DNA from: Streptomyces longhuiensis
Lineage (GTDB): Bacteria > Actinomycetota > Actinomycetes > Streptomycetales > Streptomycetaceae
DNA: 64,000 nt
Reading direction: 5' to 3'
NCBI RefSeq assembly: GCF_020616555.1
Contig: NZ_CP085173.1
Location: 1,240,001 to 1,304,000 of the forward strand
A program made the position numbers and the translations under genes. Numbering within the stretch: position 1 is the stretch's first letter; each line of letters begins with the position of its first letter. Under the pieces are notes generated by a model. That model made no database searches and was not told the DNA's origin. It worked only from the letters and a program-made list of their open reading frames with translations. Positions 8,427-16,428 of the stretch are shown one piece after another.

Positions 8427-8948
8427 GCCGCATAGTTAGATCACTCCCGGGTACCGGAGAGCGGAGACGGCAGACCCCCACCCGGCGAACTCGCGCCGGG
8501 CGGCCCACTCGGAGCCACGAGGGGACAAACGATGTGTGACGACAGCATCCCCAAGGAAGTTTTCGCGGCCGCCGCCCAGGACGCCCTGCGCGACCTCCAC
8601 CGAGCACCCGACGACCTGGCCGCGCTGGACACACTGGCCGCCTGCGACATTCTCGTTCCTGAACCTACGGAACTCGACACTCACGACCACCCGGAAGAGG
8701 ACGGACTGACCCTCCCCGTGATCGACGATCCACCACGCCTCCGTGCCGTCCCCGTCTTCACGTCAGCAGAGCGAATGGGCCAGGCACTCCCCGACATCGC
8801 CGCAAGCCACCAGATCCAACTTGGACTGCTGGCAGCCAACTGGCCCACCGACGACGACCTGGCGCTCCTCATCGACCCTGGCCACCACGACGGCGTGATC
8901 CTCACCGGCCAAGGCGTGCGAGCGCTGCTCGCCCCGCCCCGGACATGA
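8427..8948 (+). repeat. direct repeat, copy 1 (intact SseB-like copy)
   Basis: The block from GCCGCAT at 8427 through the end of the SseB-like gene is repeated, diverged, at 19055-19572 in the same orientation, including the untranslated leader GAGCCACGAGGGGAC. Similarity starts about 100 bp before the start codon. Confidence 0.8.
8532..8948 (+). CDS. SseB-like protein
   Basis: 138 aa, preceded by GAGGGGAC at a good distance. The centre, LRAVPVFTSAERMGQALPDIA, and the end, LALLIDPGHHDGVILTGQGV, match the SseB N-terminal domain pattern ('pvFTs.e.l......lliNPg....g.il.....'). The first 65 residues are acidic and unassigned. SseB-type proteins have no clear biochemical role. A decayed second copy lies at 19159-19572. 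Confidence 0.65.
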   Translation: MCDDSIPKEVFAAAAQDALRDLHRAPDDLAALDTLAACDILVPEPTELDTHDHPEEDGLTLPVIDDPPRLRAVPVFTSAERMGQALPDIAASHQIQLGLLAANWPTDDDLALLIDPGHHDGVILTGQGVRALLAPPRT

Positions 8949-9320
8949 CCCCCACCCCACCAAGCGCTCATGACTGGGAAGCAGACCTCCACACCCAGCG
9001 TGACCAGGGCCCTGTCACATGAACATGTCCCCACCGCATGACCGATGCACTGCGGACGAATCCGGTGGCCACCATCGGCAAGGCCCCCGCCAGTCTGTGG
9101 TGGCCCGTGAGTCCGTCGGGCGAGCACCACATCATGCTGTCGGCCTCGGAGTCGGGAGCCTCCTCCCAGTGACGGTCGCTGCGGCACCCGAGTTCTTCCG
9201 CAGGCGGATGTGGTCGGTGGGATGACCTCCTGGCTACCCGACAGAGGCGCCGCCACCCACCACGGTGCCCCACGGCTCGCGCCGCGCCCACTCTCTCTCT
9301 GCCGCCCCGCGTCGCTTGAT
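8949..9320. other. gap between SseB-like gene and Xdh relic
   Basis: A 44-codon open frame starts at ATG 9038 but has no RBS and no recognisable motif. Nothing else stands out. Confidence 0.4.
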
Positions 9321-9328
9321 CGTCGACA

Positions 9329-9608
9329 CCGCACACGACGCTGCTCGACGCTCTCCACGAACGGCTGGGCGTGACGAGCCCCAAGAAGGGCTGCGACCAC
9401 GCCGATGCACCACATCACGGCCAATGCTGACGTCGACGAGATCGAGGCGCACTGGCTTCCTGAGCGCGACGCCCATGTCAACGCCATGGGGTCGACGGGC
9501 ATCGGAGAGATCGGCATCGTCGGCAGGGCCGCAGCCGTGTGGAACGAGGTGTGGCACGCCTGAGGTGTGCACGTACGGGACCTGCCGATCATGCTGTCCC
9601 CACCACCA
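9329..9608 (+). pseudogene. xanthine dehydrogenase-type operon deletion relic
   Basis: Two ends of a molybdo-hydroxylase operon are fused. From about 9329 one frame reads TTLLDALHERLGVTSPKKGC, the start of the 2Fe-2S subunit up to the first cluster cysteine. From 9405, in another frame, the sequence reads ADVDEIEAHWLPERDAHVN then MGSTGIGEIGIVGRAAAV, the C-terminal signature of the molybdopterin-binding subunit. An in-frame TGA at 9561 replaces the Thr of the usual HATG motif, and VHVRDLPIML follows, the normal tail. About 4 kb of coding sequence (rest of 2Fe-2S, FAD subunit, most of the Mo subunit) is missing. Confidence 0.78.
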
Positions 9609-10001
9609 CAGGAAAGCCTCACGCAGTTGTCGGGTCATGGATGCGCAGAGCGCATCGGACGTCCACGGGAAACTGCCCGCCTCGGGGGCCACCACAACAA
9701 CTGCCTTCCCTTATAGGTCCGCAGGAAGATTGCGGCCGTCGTCCGTGGAAGCTCGGCGCGCCACGGGCGAAGTGCGTCGCCGTCGTGTCAGGCGAACACC
9801 TTTTGCATGCCCTGCAGTTGAACCGCAGGATTACACGACGACGCATCACTGGGCGCTGCCGGCTTACGACTCTCGGGTACTCGCCGATCCAGCCGCTCAG
9901 ACCGGAGCTCACCTTCGGCGGTGCGATACATGTCCCTATACCATGGAATCATATGTTCATCCATGAAATGTGACTTCTGCTCCTATCCCAACGGTGGCGC
10001 C
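9609..10001. other. upstream region of the gas vesicle operon
   Basis: No supported gene. It must hold the gvpO promoter; the stretch 9925-9975 is locally AT-rich (ATACATGTCC ... AATCATATGTTC), but I cannot assign -35/-10 boxes. Confidence 0.4.
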
Positions 10002-10349
10002 ATGCCCGCTGAACGATCACCCAAGCGCCAGACCGGCGCGGGCGCCCGCGCCGGCGAGGGAGGCGGTGCCGCTCGGCACCGCTCCGGCAAGGGCAACGCG
10101 GCGCAGGCCATGCGGTCCGCGGCGGAGCAGTTGTACGAGTTGCTTGGCAGGCGCCCCGAATCGGTCTCCGCGGTGAAACCGACGGAGGACGGCTGGGTGG
10201 CGGATGTCGAGGTACTGGAGCTCGAGCGCATCCCTGAGACGACGAGCGTGATGGCCAGCTATCGCGTCACTCTGGACAAGGAGGGCGACCTGGTGGGTTA
10301 CGAGAGGGTCCGGCGCTATACACGTGGACAGATCGACCGTCGGGGCTGA
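10002..10349 (+). CDS. gvpO: gas vesicle protein GvpO
   Basis: 115 aa from ATG 10002. The N-terminal 40 residues are basic and disordered-looking. The GvpO domain follows: [40 protein letters not shown] and [22 protein letters not shown]. First gene of the cluster. An in-frame ATG at 9921 exists, but that extension reads like leader sequence. GvpO is required for gas vesicle formation in haloarchaea; in Streptomyces its role is unproven. Confidence 0.85.
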   Translation: MPAERSPKRQTGAGARAGEGGGAARHRSGKGNAAQAMRSAAEQLYELLGRRPESVSAVKPTEDGWVADVEVLELERIPETTSVMASYRVTLDKEGDLVGYERVRRYTRGQIDRRG

Positions 10350-10375
10350 GGGCACCGCCGGTGAAGGGAGGCACC

Positions 10376-10867
10376 ATGACCATGGTGCCGCAGGGCGGCA
10401 ACAGCGTTTCCAGAGGCGGCACAGGGAGTCTCTACGACGTCCTGGAACTCATTCTTGATCGCGGACTCGTGATCGATGTGTTCGTCCGAGTTTCGTTGGT
10501 AGGGATCGAGATCCTCAAGATCGACGCCCGAATCGTGGTCGCGAGTGTCGACACCTATCTACGCTTCGCGGAAGCCTGCAACCGCCTTGATCTCGAGACG
10601 GGAAGGAAGGCACCCGCCCAACTGACCGACATCGTCGGAGACACGGTCGAAAGCGGCGCCAAGGGAAAGTCCAAAGGCGCTCTGACCGGCGCCGTGGAAG
10701 CGGTCACCGACACCATCAAAGGCGTCACCGGGGGCGACGAGGACGACAGCGAAGAGAGCGAACCCGAGGAGGAGGACACCCGCGAGAGAAAGCCCGTTGA
10801 AAGACGACGGCGGCCCCCCCGGCGGACAGCCCGTCACGACGGAGGCTCGTCCCGCAAGAAGGAATGA
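10376..10867 (+). CDS. gvpA: gas vesicle structural protein GvpA
   Basis: 164 aa. The GvpA core is clear at residues 18-65: [54 protein letters not shown]. The long C-terminal extension (80-164) is charged, with an acidic run and then an Arg-rich end; such tails are typical of Streptomyces GvpA and absent from cyanobacterial GvpA. GAAGGGAGG precedes ATG 10376. Second gene, 26 bp after gvpO. Confidence 0.92.
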   Translation: MTMVPQGGNSVSRGGTGSLYDVLELILDRGLVIDVFVRVSLVGIEILKIDARIVVASVDTYLRFAEACNRLDLETGRKAPAQLTDIVGDTVESGAKGKSKGALTGAVEAVTDTIKGVTGGDEDDSEESEPEEEDTRERKPVERRRRPPRRTARHDGGSSRKKE

Positions 10868-10870
10868 GCG

Positions 10871-11584
10871 ATGGCCGTATACATCTACTCGATCACCAGC
10901 AAGCAGCACCCCCTCCAACTCGGCGGACTCGATGGCGTGGGTGATCCACCCACCCAACTGCGTACCGTGATTGGCGGAACACTGTGCGCCGTCGTCAGCG
11001 ATGCGCCGGATGGCTTGCGCCCCAAGCGTCGTGATCTGTCTGCGCATCACCAGGTCCAGGACCGCCTCATGGGAGACGGTGCGGTGCTGCCGCTGAGGTT
11101 CGGATTTCTGGCCCCGGACGACGAGGCAGTGCGACTTGCGCTCGAGGAACGCGCCGAGGAGTACACGGCCAGACTGGAGGCACTTGAGGACACCGTGGAG
11201 TACAACCTCAAGGTGTCCCAGGACGAAGACACTCTGCTACGACAGGTTCTTGACTCGTCGCAGGAGGCACGGCAGCTCAACGACGAGATCCGCAGCGGAA
11301 CCGCCGGTCCCGAGGCTCCTGTAAGACTCGGCGAGTTGGTCGCCGCTGAGGTCCAGGTGCGCCAGCAGGCACTCGCCCACGGGGTCGTCGAGGCGCTTCG
11401 CCCTTACTCTCGGGACAGGGAGTCGTCCCAACTGACCGGCGAAGACTTCCTCAATGTCTCGTTCCTCGTCCCTCACGATCAGGAGGAGATGTTCCTCACC
11501 ACGGAGTTGAGCGTCGCCAATCAGCTGGGTGAGGACGTCCACTTCCGACTCAACGGCCCCCTGCCTCCCTACAGTTTCGTCTAA
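10871..11584 (+). CDS. gvpF: gas vesicle protein GvpF
   Basis: 237 aa GvpL/GvpF family. Begins MAVYIYSIT, then LCAVVSDAPDGL, HHQVQDRLMGDGAVLPLRFG, a coiled-coil-rich centre, and the family end GEDVHFRLNGPLPPYSFV. GvpF sits on the inner face of the vesicle shell and is needed for its formation. Starts 3 nt after gvpA. A second family member, gvpL, lies at 12265. Confidence 0.92.
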   Translation: MAVYIYSITSKQHPLQLGGLDGVGDPPTQLRTVIGGTLCAVVSDAPDGLRPKRRDLSAHHQVQDRLMGDGAVLPLRFGFLAPDDEAVRLALEERAEEYTARLEALEDTVEYNLKVSQDEDTLLRQVLDSSQEARQLNDEIRSGTAGPEAPVRLGELVAAEVQVRQQALAHGVVEALRPYSRDRESSQLTGEDFLNVSFLVPHDQEEMFLTTELSVANQLGEDVHFRLNGPLPPYSFV

Positions 11585-11593
11585 GGAGTCACC

Positions 11594-11845
11594 ATGGGCC
11601 TGATCACCCAAATCCTCACCCTCCCCCTCGCACCGGTGCGCGGCGTTGTTTGGGTCGCGGACCGTGTGCTTGAGGCCGCTGAGGACAAGTACTACGACCC
11701 TGCGCCTGTCCACCGTGAATTGGCGGAACTCGAGCGTCGGCTGCTCGACGGGGAGATCGACGAGGCGACTTTCGACGAGCGCGAAGACGAACTGCTCGAC
11801 CGGCTCGATGAAATCAGAGCCCGTCGCGACCGCGGCGCTCCCTAG
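11594..11845 (+). CDS. gvpG: gas vesicle protein GvpG
   Basis: 83 aa. N terminus MGLITQILTLPLAPVRGVVW is the typical hydrophobic GvpG start; VHRELAELERRLLDGEID and ERLDEIRARRDR-type charged helices follow. 9 nt after gvpF with an AAGGAG RBS. Confidence 0.9.
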   Translation: MGLITQILTLPLAPVRGVVWVADRVLEAAEDKYYDPAPVHRELAELERRLLDGEIDEATFDEREDELLDRLDEIRARRDRGAP

Positions 11846-11873
11846 CCGCACCACAGAACGCGAGGCCACTCCT

Positions 11874-12272
11874 GTGACTGACTCTCCCGTCGACAGGCTC
11901 GGCTCGTATCCGACCCGAGCCGCGCCGGCCTACGCCCAAGGCTCGTCAGCCAATCTCGCGGACATTCTTGAACGGGTCCTTGACAAGGGCATCGTCATCG
12001 CCGGCGACATCCAGATCAACCTGCTCGACATCGAGCTGCTCACCATCAAACTTCGCTTGCTGGTCGCATCCGTCGACAAGGCGAAGGAGATGGGCATCGA
12101 CTGGTGGGAGCACGATCCGTCACTCTCGTCCCGAGCCAGAGGGGAGCAGTCGCTGTCCGAAGAGAACCGGCGGCTGAGGGCTGAGATCGCTGCCCTGCGC
12201 CAGGGCACCGAGCTCCCCGAGGGTGAACAGCAGCACGCGAGACGCAATCCCCGGAGCCGGACAGATGAGTGA
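11874..12272 (+). CDS. gvpJ: gas vesicle protein GvpJ (GvpA family)
   Basis: 132 aa from GTG 11874. GvpA-type core: NLADILERVLDKGIVIAGDI, QINLLDIELLTIKLRLLVAS, VDKAKEMGIDWWEHDPSL, the last being the usual GvpJ ending. A helical, charged tail follows. The start has no strong RBS; the open frame upstream overlaps gvpG and is not coding-like. Overlaps the gvpL start by 8 nt. Confidence 0.87.
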   Translation: MTDSPVDRLGSYPTRAAPAYAQGSSANLADILERVLDKGIVIAGDIQINLLDIELLTIKLRLLVASVDKAKEMGIDWWEHDPSLSSRARGEQSLSEENRRLRAEIAALRQGTELPEGEQQHARRNPRSRTDE

Positions 12273-13077
12273 ACTGGTCACCTACGCCTACGCAGTAGCC
12301 CGCGACGCCGACGGGCTCGCAGAATACGCGGCCACCCTCACTGGTGTCGGCGAGAGCGTCGCACTCGTGACCAGCGACCGCGACGCATCGATTGTCCTCG
12401 TGGTGAGCCGCGTCGGAGCGGACGACTTTCAGGAGTCGGCCCTCAAGCGGCATCTGGAGGACATGGCGTGGCTGGAGGCCGTCGCCCGCGCCCATCACAG
12501 CGTCATCGACGCCCTCGCGACCCGAACCGACGTTCTCCCTCTGCGCCTGGCAACCGTCTATCTCGACAACGCGCGCGCCCGTGAGGTGCTCGACGATCGA
12601 GCGGCGGTGTTCGACGAGCAGCTCACTCGGCTCGCAGGTCACATCGAGTGGGGTGTCAAGATCTACGCAGACCCCTCCGCTCCAACTCCCGCCCCCGCCA
12701 CGGCCGAAGCCGGCGCTCTGTCGCCGGGCCGGGCCTATCTTCTACAGCGCAGGGCACAGAAGGGTGTCCGTGACCAGGTCTACAGGGCTGCGCAGCAGGC
12801 TGCCGAGCGGGTGGAAGCAGCCGGGCGCCAGTTCGCGGTCGGCCGTGCACGTCATCGTGTCCAGCAGGGCGACCTCGCTACCACGGGGGACGAAAACGTC
12901 CTCAACGACGCGTATCTCGTCTCCATGGACCGCGCTGAGAGCTTCCGCTCCGAGGCCGCACGGGCTGCCGAGGGACTTCAAGGAGTGAGAGTCGAGATCA
13001 CCGGCCCATGGGCTCCGTACTCGTTCGCGGCGGCCTCTCCCGGGTCAGACCCTCCTGTGGACGGACCAAGCGCATGA
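12265..13077 (+). CDS. gvpL: gas vesicle protein GvpL
   Basis: 270 aa, second GvpF/GvpL protein. SELVTYAYAVARDADGLAEY at the N terminus, RAHHSVIDALATRTDVLPLR in the middle, the Arg-rich helical section, and VRVEITGPWAPYSFA at the end. Start ATG 12265 overlaps gvpJ, and its own stop overlaps gvpS (ATGA). Confidence 0.9.
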   Translation: MSELVTYAYAVARDADGLAEYAATLTGVGESVALVTSDRDASIVLVVSRVGADDFQESALKRHLEDMAWLEAVARAHHSVIDALATRTDVLPLRLATVYLDNARAREVLDDRAAVFDEQLTRLAGHIEWGVKIYADPSAPTPAPATAEAGALSPGRAYLLQRRAQKGVRDQVYRAAQQAAERVEAAGRQFAVGRARHRVQQGDLATTGDENVLNDAYLVSMDRAESFRSEAARAAEGLQGVRVEITGPWAPYSFAAASPGSDPPVDGPSA

Positions 13078-13325
13078 TGACGGCAGGCAGATCGTCCGAG
13101 GTGGCCCCGCTACCGGACCGACAGGTCGCCCTCATAGACCTGCTCGACCGGCTGCTCAGCGGAGGCGCGGTCATCACCGGGGATGTGGTGCTCTCCATCG
13201 CCGACATCGACCTCGTGCGCATATCGCTGCGCGCCCTGATCGTATCCATCGGCCCGGACAATCCCGCGCCATGGCCTCCGCCCGCTCCTCCGGGACACAG
13301 CGATGACCTCCGAAGAACGCGGTAG
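13074..13325 (+). CDS. gvpS: gas vesicle protein GvpS (short GvpA family)
   Basis: 83 aa. GvpA-like core, ALIDLLDRLLSGGAVITGDV, VLSIADIDLVRISLRALIVS, with a Pro-rich end. ATG 13074 overlaps the gvpL stop (ATGA), and its end overlaps gvpK by 23 nt, so the three genes are translationally linked. Confidence 0.87.
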   Translation: MMTAGRSSEVAPLPDRQVALIDLLDRLLSGGAVITGDVVLSIADIDLVRISLRALIVSIGPDNPAPWPPPAPPGHSDDLRRTR

Positions 13326-13710
13326 GCACGCGCAGCGGCAGGCCGAGGTCGCTGAGGCTGCCGCGCGCGCTTTCCGGATGCTGCCCGCCACACCCCGTGA
13401 CCTCCCCTTGGGGACCGAGTCCGCACGTGCACCCTCACACCGGATCAGCTCCGACCCTGACACCGTGGAACGGGACCTGGTCAGGCTCGTTCTCACCCTT
13501 GTGGAACTGTTGCGCCAGCTCATGGAACGCCAGGCGCTCCACCGGGTCGACCAGGGCGACCTCACAGAAGAGCAGGAGGAACGCCTCGGTGCCACGCTCC
13601 TGGTCCTTCACGAACGCATGGCTGGTCTGTGTGCCGAGTACGGGCTGACGATGGAAGACCTCAATCTGGATTTGGGGCCACTCGGTACATTGCTGCCGCC
13701 GTCCGCGTGA
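13303..13710 (+). CDS. gvpK: gas vesicle protein GvpK
   Basis: 135 aa. Ends with the GvpK domain: RISSDPDTVERDLVRLVLTL, VELLRQLMERQALHRVD, EERLGATLLVLHERMAGL and DLNLDLGPLGTLLP. Last gene of the cluster. No gvpN ATPase gene is present, as is usual for Streptomyces clusters of this order. Confidence 0.92.
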   Translation: MTSEERGRHAQRQAEVAEAAARAFRMLPATPRDLPLGTESARAPSHRISSDPDTVERDLVRLVLTLVELLRQLMERQALHRVDQGDLTEEQEERLGATLLVLHERMAGLCAEYGLTMEDLNLDLGPLGTLLPPSA

Positions 13711-14064
13711 CTCCACAAAGCGGCCAGGCCAAGTTTCGCCAACGTCAGGCAGACGGGTCCCGGGACCGGACCGAGGGAAGGCGGGGCGGCGGAGACGTCT
13801 GGCCTGCTCGGCCGACCTGAGTGCACAAGCCTCGTTTCTCTCCAGAATCGCTTTCGAGGTACGACGGCCGAGGACCGTAATACCTCAAGGGAGAGAATCT
13901 ACCGGCGTCATTCCCCGGTTCTTGCTGACAACAGCGAAGGACTCTTTTCTGGAAGGCCTCTCCGCGGCTTCGGGCGGGCGCCGACGGCACGGGGATCGGA
14001 AGATGGGCACCGGAGCACCGTGCGCATAAGCCCCGGGCCACGCCCTGGCATGAGAGGAGAAGCC
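13711..14064. other. gap after gvpK
   Basis: 354 bp without a supported gene. It contains the promoter of the next gene; AT-richer stretch near 13835-13930 (CGTAATACCTCAAGGG ... TTCTTGCTGACAACAG). No clear terminator. Confidence 0.4.
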
Positions 14065-14607
14065 GTGAATGACCTCGCCAAATCCGGGACGCCGCAAGAA
14101 CACGGTCAGCAGGACGGGGAGACGCTGCTGGCTCTGTACCTCAATGACCACCTGGCCGGGGCCACGGCCGGTGTGGCGCTCTGCCGCCACCTGGCCGAGG
14201 CCGAGCGCTCGGCGCCGCACGCCCTCGGCGAGACGCTGGACCATCTGGCTCAAGAGATCGACCAGGACCGTTCCGCCCTCCTGGACGTCATGTCCGAGCT
14301 GGCCGTCCCGGTGAAGCACTACAAGATCGGCGCCGGCTGGCTCGGCGAGAAACTCGCCCGCCTCATGCCCCATGGCAGCGCACTGGGCCGCACCAGACTC
14401 AACACCCTGGTCGAGCTGGAATCCCTGCAACTGGGAGTGGAAGGCAAAGCGTGCCTGTGGCGAGGCCTGGCCATGATCCCCGACCTCGCTGAAGACCTGA
14501 CCCGCCAACTGCACAGCCTTCTGGAGCGGGCCGACAGCCAGGCGGCCACCCTCGAGAACCTTCGTGCCCGTGCCGCGGAAGCCGCCTTCGCCCAGGACGC
14601 ACGCTGA
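14065..14607 (+). CDS. helical hypothetical protein, ferritin-like pattern
   Basis: 180 aa from GTG 14065 with AGAGGAGAAG upstream. Predicted almost all helix: LLALYLNDHLAGATAGVALC, LDHLAQEIDQDRSALLDVMS, LNTLVELESLQLGVEGKACL, LTRQLHSLLERADSQAATLE. Spaced E/D/H residues recall a ferritin-like four-helix bundle, but the metal motif is not clean. Function not recognised. Stands alone between the gas vesicle operon and relics. Confidence 0.65.
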   Translation: MNDLAKSGTPQEHGQQDGETLLALYLNDHLAGATAGVALCRHLAEAERSAPHALGETLDHLAQEIDQDRSALLDVMSELAVPVKHYKIGAGWLGEKLARLMPHGSALGRTRLNTLVELESLQLGVEGKACLWRGLAMIPDLAEDLTRQLHSLLERADSQAATLENLRARAAEAAFAQDAR

Positions 14608-14879
14608 GAAGTCCTTGATCCTGCCGCAGCGGCCGACCCCGGCCCCCAGTGCTGCCCGATGCCCAACTGAACGTCAGCGGAGGGTGTCGGGCCGCCCGGG
14701 CATGCGGCTGGCCGCCCCCGTCCCCGGCTTGCGACGACTCTTCTGCAGCCACACCCTGTCCATGTCGCCCCTTGTCATCGCTCCACTTTGGCCAAGTCGC
14801 GTGATTCCGACGGCGTTGTTCGAAGCTGCCCCTTGGGGAACACGGAGCTGCGCGACTCGACGACGGGAGGCGGTGACAC
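14608..14879. other. gap before AI-2E relic
   Basis: No supported gene or signal seen. Confidence 0.4.
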
Positions 14880-15311
14880 ACAGGTGGCCGACGGTTCGCA
14901 GCGGCAGCAGCCGGGCGGGCCCGGCTCGCGTCCCCGCTCCGGTCGCAGTGGGCGACGGCTGCGGGTCGGGCGGATCCAACGGTGGCTGGAGGGTGCCCCC
15001 TTCCACGTGAACCACGCAGTGCTCTCGGATCTGCAGGGCAAGGTGTCCACGTTCGTCTCGCAGCACCGTTCGGAACTCATCAGCAGAGCGCTCAGCGGCG
15101 CCGGGCGGCTGGTGGAAGTCCTCACCGCAGGGGCGCTCGCCCTGTTCTGTTCCTTCTTCTTCATGCATTCCGGGGACAAGTACTGGTACTGGTTCCAGGA
15201 TCTGCTGCCGGAGGGCGCTCGGGGCACCTGGGGCCGCGCGGGACGGACGGCGTGGCGCACCTTCGCCGGGTACACGCGGGGCATCATCATCGTGGCCGCA
15301 TCCAACACCGT
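14880..15311 (+). pseudogene. AI-2E/PerM family transporter relic
   Basis: The frame reads RWLEGAPFHVNHAVLSDLQG, LVEVLTAGALALFCSFFFMH, GRAGRTAWRTFAGYTRGIII and VAASNTVLV, the centre of an AI-2E family (UPF0118) transporter. The N-terminal membrane helices and everything after VAASNTVLV are missing. At about 15311 the reading switches to unrelated sequence that reads better on the minus strand. The relic is in frame with the methyltransferase downstream, giving a misleading 468-codon open frame. Confidence 0.72.
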
Positions 15312-15496
15312 GTTGGTCTCCAGCGCGGCGACGCGGCGCTCGATGCCGTCCAGGCTGAGCTCGAGGGCTTTACTCCGGGTGTCCGCACAGCGCCGCTTCG
15401 GCAGCAACCACATCCGCCACAAGAGGCCGCACGTGTGGATCGCACCCCAAAGGGCACCCGGTGCCACAGCAGTCACGCACAATGTCCACACGGAGT
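15311..15496 (-). pseudogene. reverse-strand membrane/coiled-coil fragment
   Basis: Read on the minus strand from GTG 15496: a hydrophobic stretch ending ALWGAIHTCGLLWRMWLLPK, then a charged helix, LELSLDGIERRVAALETNTV, where it runs straight into the AI-2E relic. The layout (one helix then 'IxRRVxALE') recalls PspB-like small membrane proteins, but this is a guess. It looks like the 5' part of a gene truncated by the rearrangement that ended the AI-2E gene. Confidence 0.35.
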
Positions 15497-15504
15497 GGAG
15501 TCCG

Positions 15505-16194
15505 ATGACCGCAGAGGCCCAGTCAGCACCGGTTCCGTCGTGTCCGCCCCGCATACTCACGCCGCCCGGGGTGTACGCACCGCAGAGCGACACGCAGATA
15601 CTCGTCCAGGCGCTGCACGGGGAGAACATAGGCCCCACCACCGGTGTGCTGGATCTGGGGACCGGTAGCGGCGCGCTCGCCGTCCAGGCCGCGCGCATGG
15701 GTGCCCGTGTGACCGCTGTCGACATCTCGTGGCGTGCTGTGTGGGCTGCGCGTCTCAACGCACGCCTGTCTCGGCGTCACGTCACCGTCCGCCGCGGAGA
15801 CCTGACCAGCGCGCTCCAAGGTCGCTCATACGACATCATCGTCAGCAATCCGCCGTACGTGCCCTGTCCTTCGGTCGGCCTGCCGCGTCGAGGCAAGGCC
15901 CGCTCGTGTGACGCGGGACCCGACGGACGCGCCTTGGTGGACCGTATCTGCGACGCCGCCCCCGCAGCCTTGCGGCCGGGCGGAGTGCTGCTGCTCGTGC
16001 AGTCGGCACTGTCCGGCACCGAGGCCACGCTCGAGCGGCTCACCGACACAGGTCTCCACCCTGTGGTCGTCGATCGAGCCCGCATCCCCTTCGGTCCAGT
16101 CCTGCGCTCCCGGACGGAATGGCTGCGCAGCCGAGGACTTGTGGGCGAGGAGAGCTGGGAAGAGCTGGTGGTCATCCGTGCCGAAAAGTTCTGA
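15505..16194 (+). CDS. HemK2-type N5-glutamine methyltransferase
   Basis: 229 aa. SAM site VLDLGTGSGALAVQAARMGA at about residues 49-68, a second loop VTAVDISWRAVWAARLNARL, and the catalytic NPPY motif in YDIIVSNPPYVPCPS. GPDGRALVDRICDAAPAALR and GGVLLLVQSALSG follow. Matches the short HemK2 branch of class I methyltransferases, which lack the PrmC N-terminal domain; probable substrate a Gln in a release factor or other protein. ATG 15505 has GGAGTGGAG upstream. Next gene overlaps its 3' end by 17 nt. Confidence 0.82.
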   Translation: MTAEAQSAPVPSCPPRILTPPGVYAPQSDTQILVQALHGENIGPTTGVLDLGTGSGALAVQAARMGARVTAVDISWRAVWAARLNARLSRRHVTVRRGDLTSALQGRSYDIIVSNPPYVPCPSVGLPRRGKARSCDAGPDGRALVDRICDAAPAALRPGGVLLLVQSALSGTEATLERLTDTGLHPVVVDRARIPFGPVLRSRTEWLRSRGLVGEESWEELVVIRAEKF

Positions 16195-16414
16195 ACGCGC
16201 ACGCCACGTCACCGTAGACCCAGACGGCCCCTTGCTGGTGGAAGGCCCCGTAGAGGTAGTGGGTGACGACGGCGCCGTATGCGTCTCGCACCGCTTCACC
16301 GTCGCAATCTGCACGTGCCGGCGAAGCCGCAACTACCCGTGGTGCGACACCAGCCACCGGCGCCGCACGAAATCCCGGACCGACCACGCGCCCGCACCGG
16401 ACTCCGAGGCCTGA
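16178..16414 (+). CDS. CDGSH iron-sulfur domain protein
   Basis: 78 aa from GTG 16178. The cluster motif is CTCRRSRNYPWCDTSH, fitting C-x-C-x2-S-x3-P-x-C-D-x-S-H with the Gly of CDGSH replaced by Thr. It binds a [2Fe-2S] cluster through three Cys and one His. N-terminal part, VTVDPDGPLLVEGPVEVV, is the typical MitoNEET-like strand region. Overlaps the methyltransferase by 17 nt and is followed 14 nt later by an iron-containing redox enzyme. Confidence 0.88.
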   Translation: MPKSSERARHVTVDPDGPLLVEGPVEVVGDDGAVCVSHRFTVAICTCRRSRNYPWCDTSHRRRTKSRTDHAPAPDSEA

Positions 16415-16428
16415 GGAAGGACCGCCTC

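Noticed and set aside
9038..9172. 44-codon ORF
   Set aside because: No RBS, no motif, surrounded by decayed sequence.
14788..16194. 468-aa membrane-methyltransferase fusion protein
   Set aside because: Two unrelated pieces joined by chance frame; the methyltransferase has its own RBS and start at 15505.
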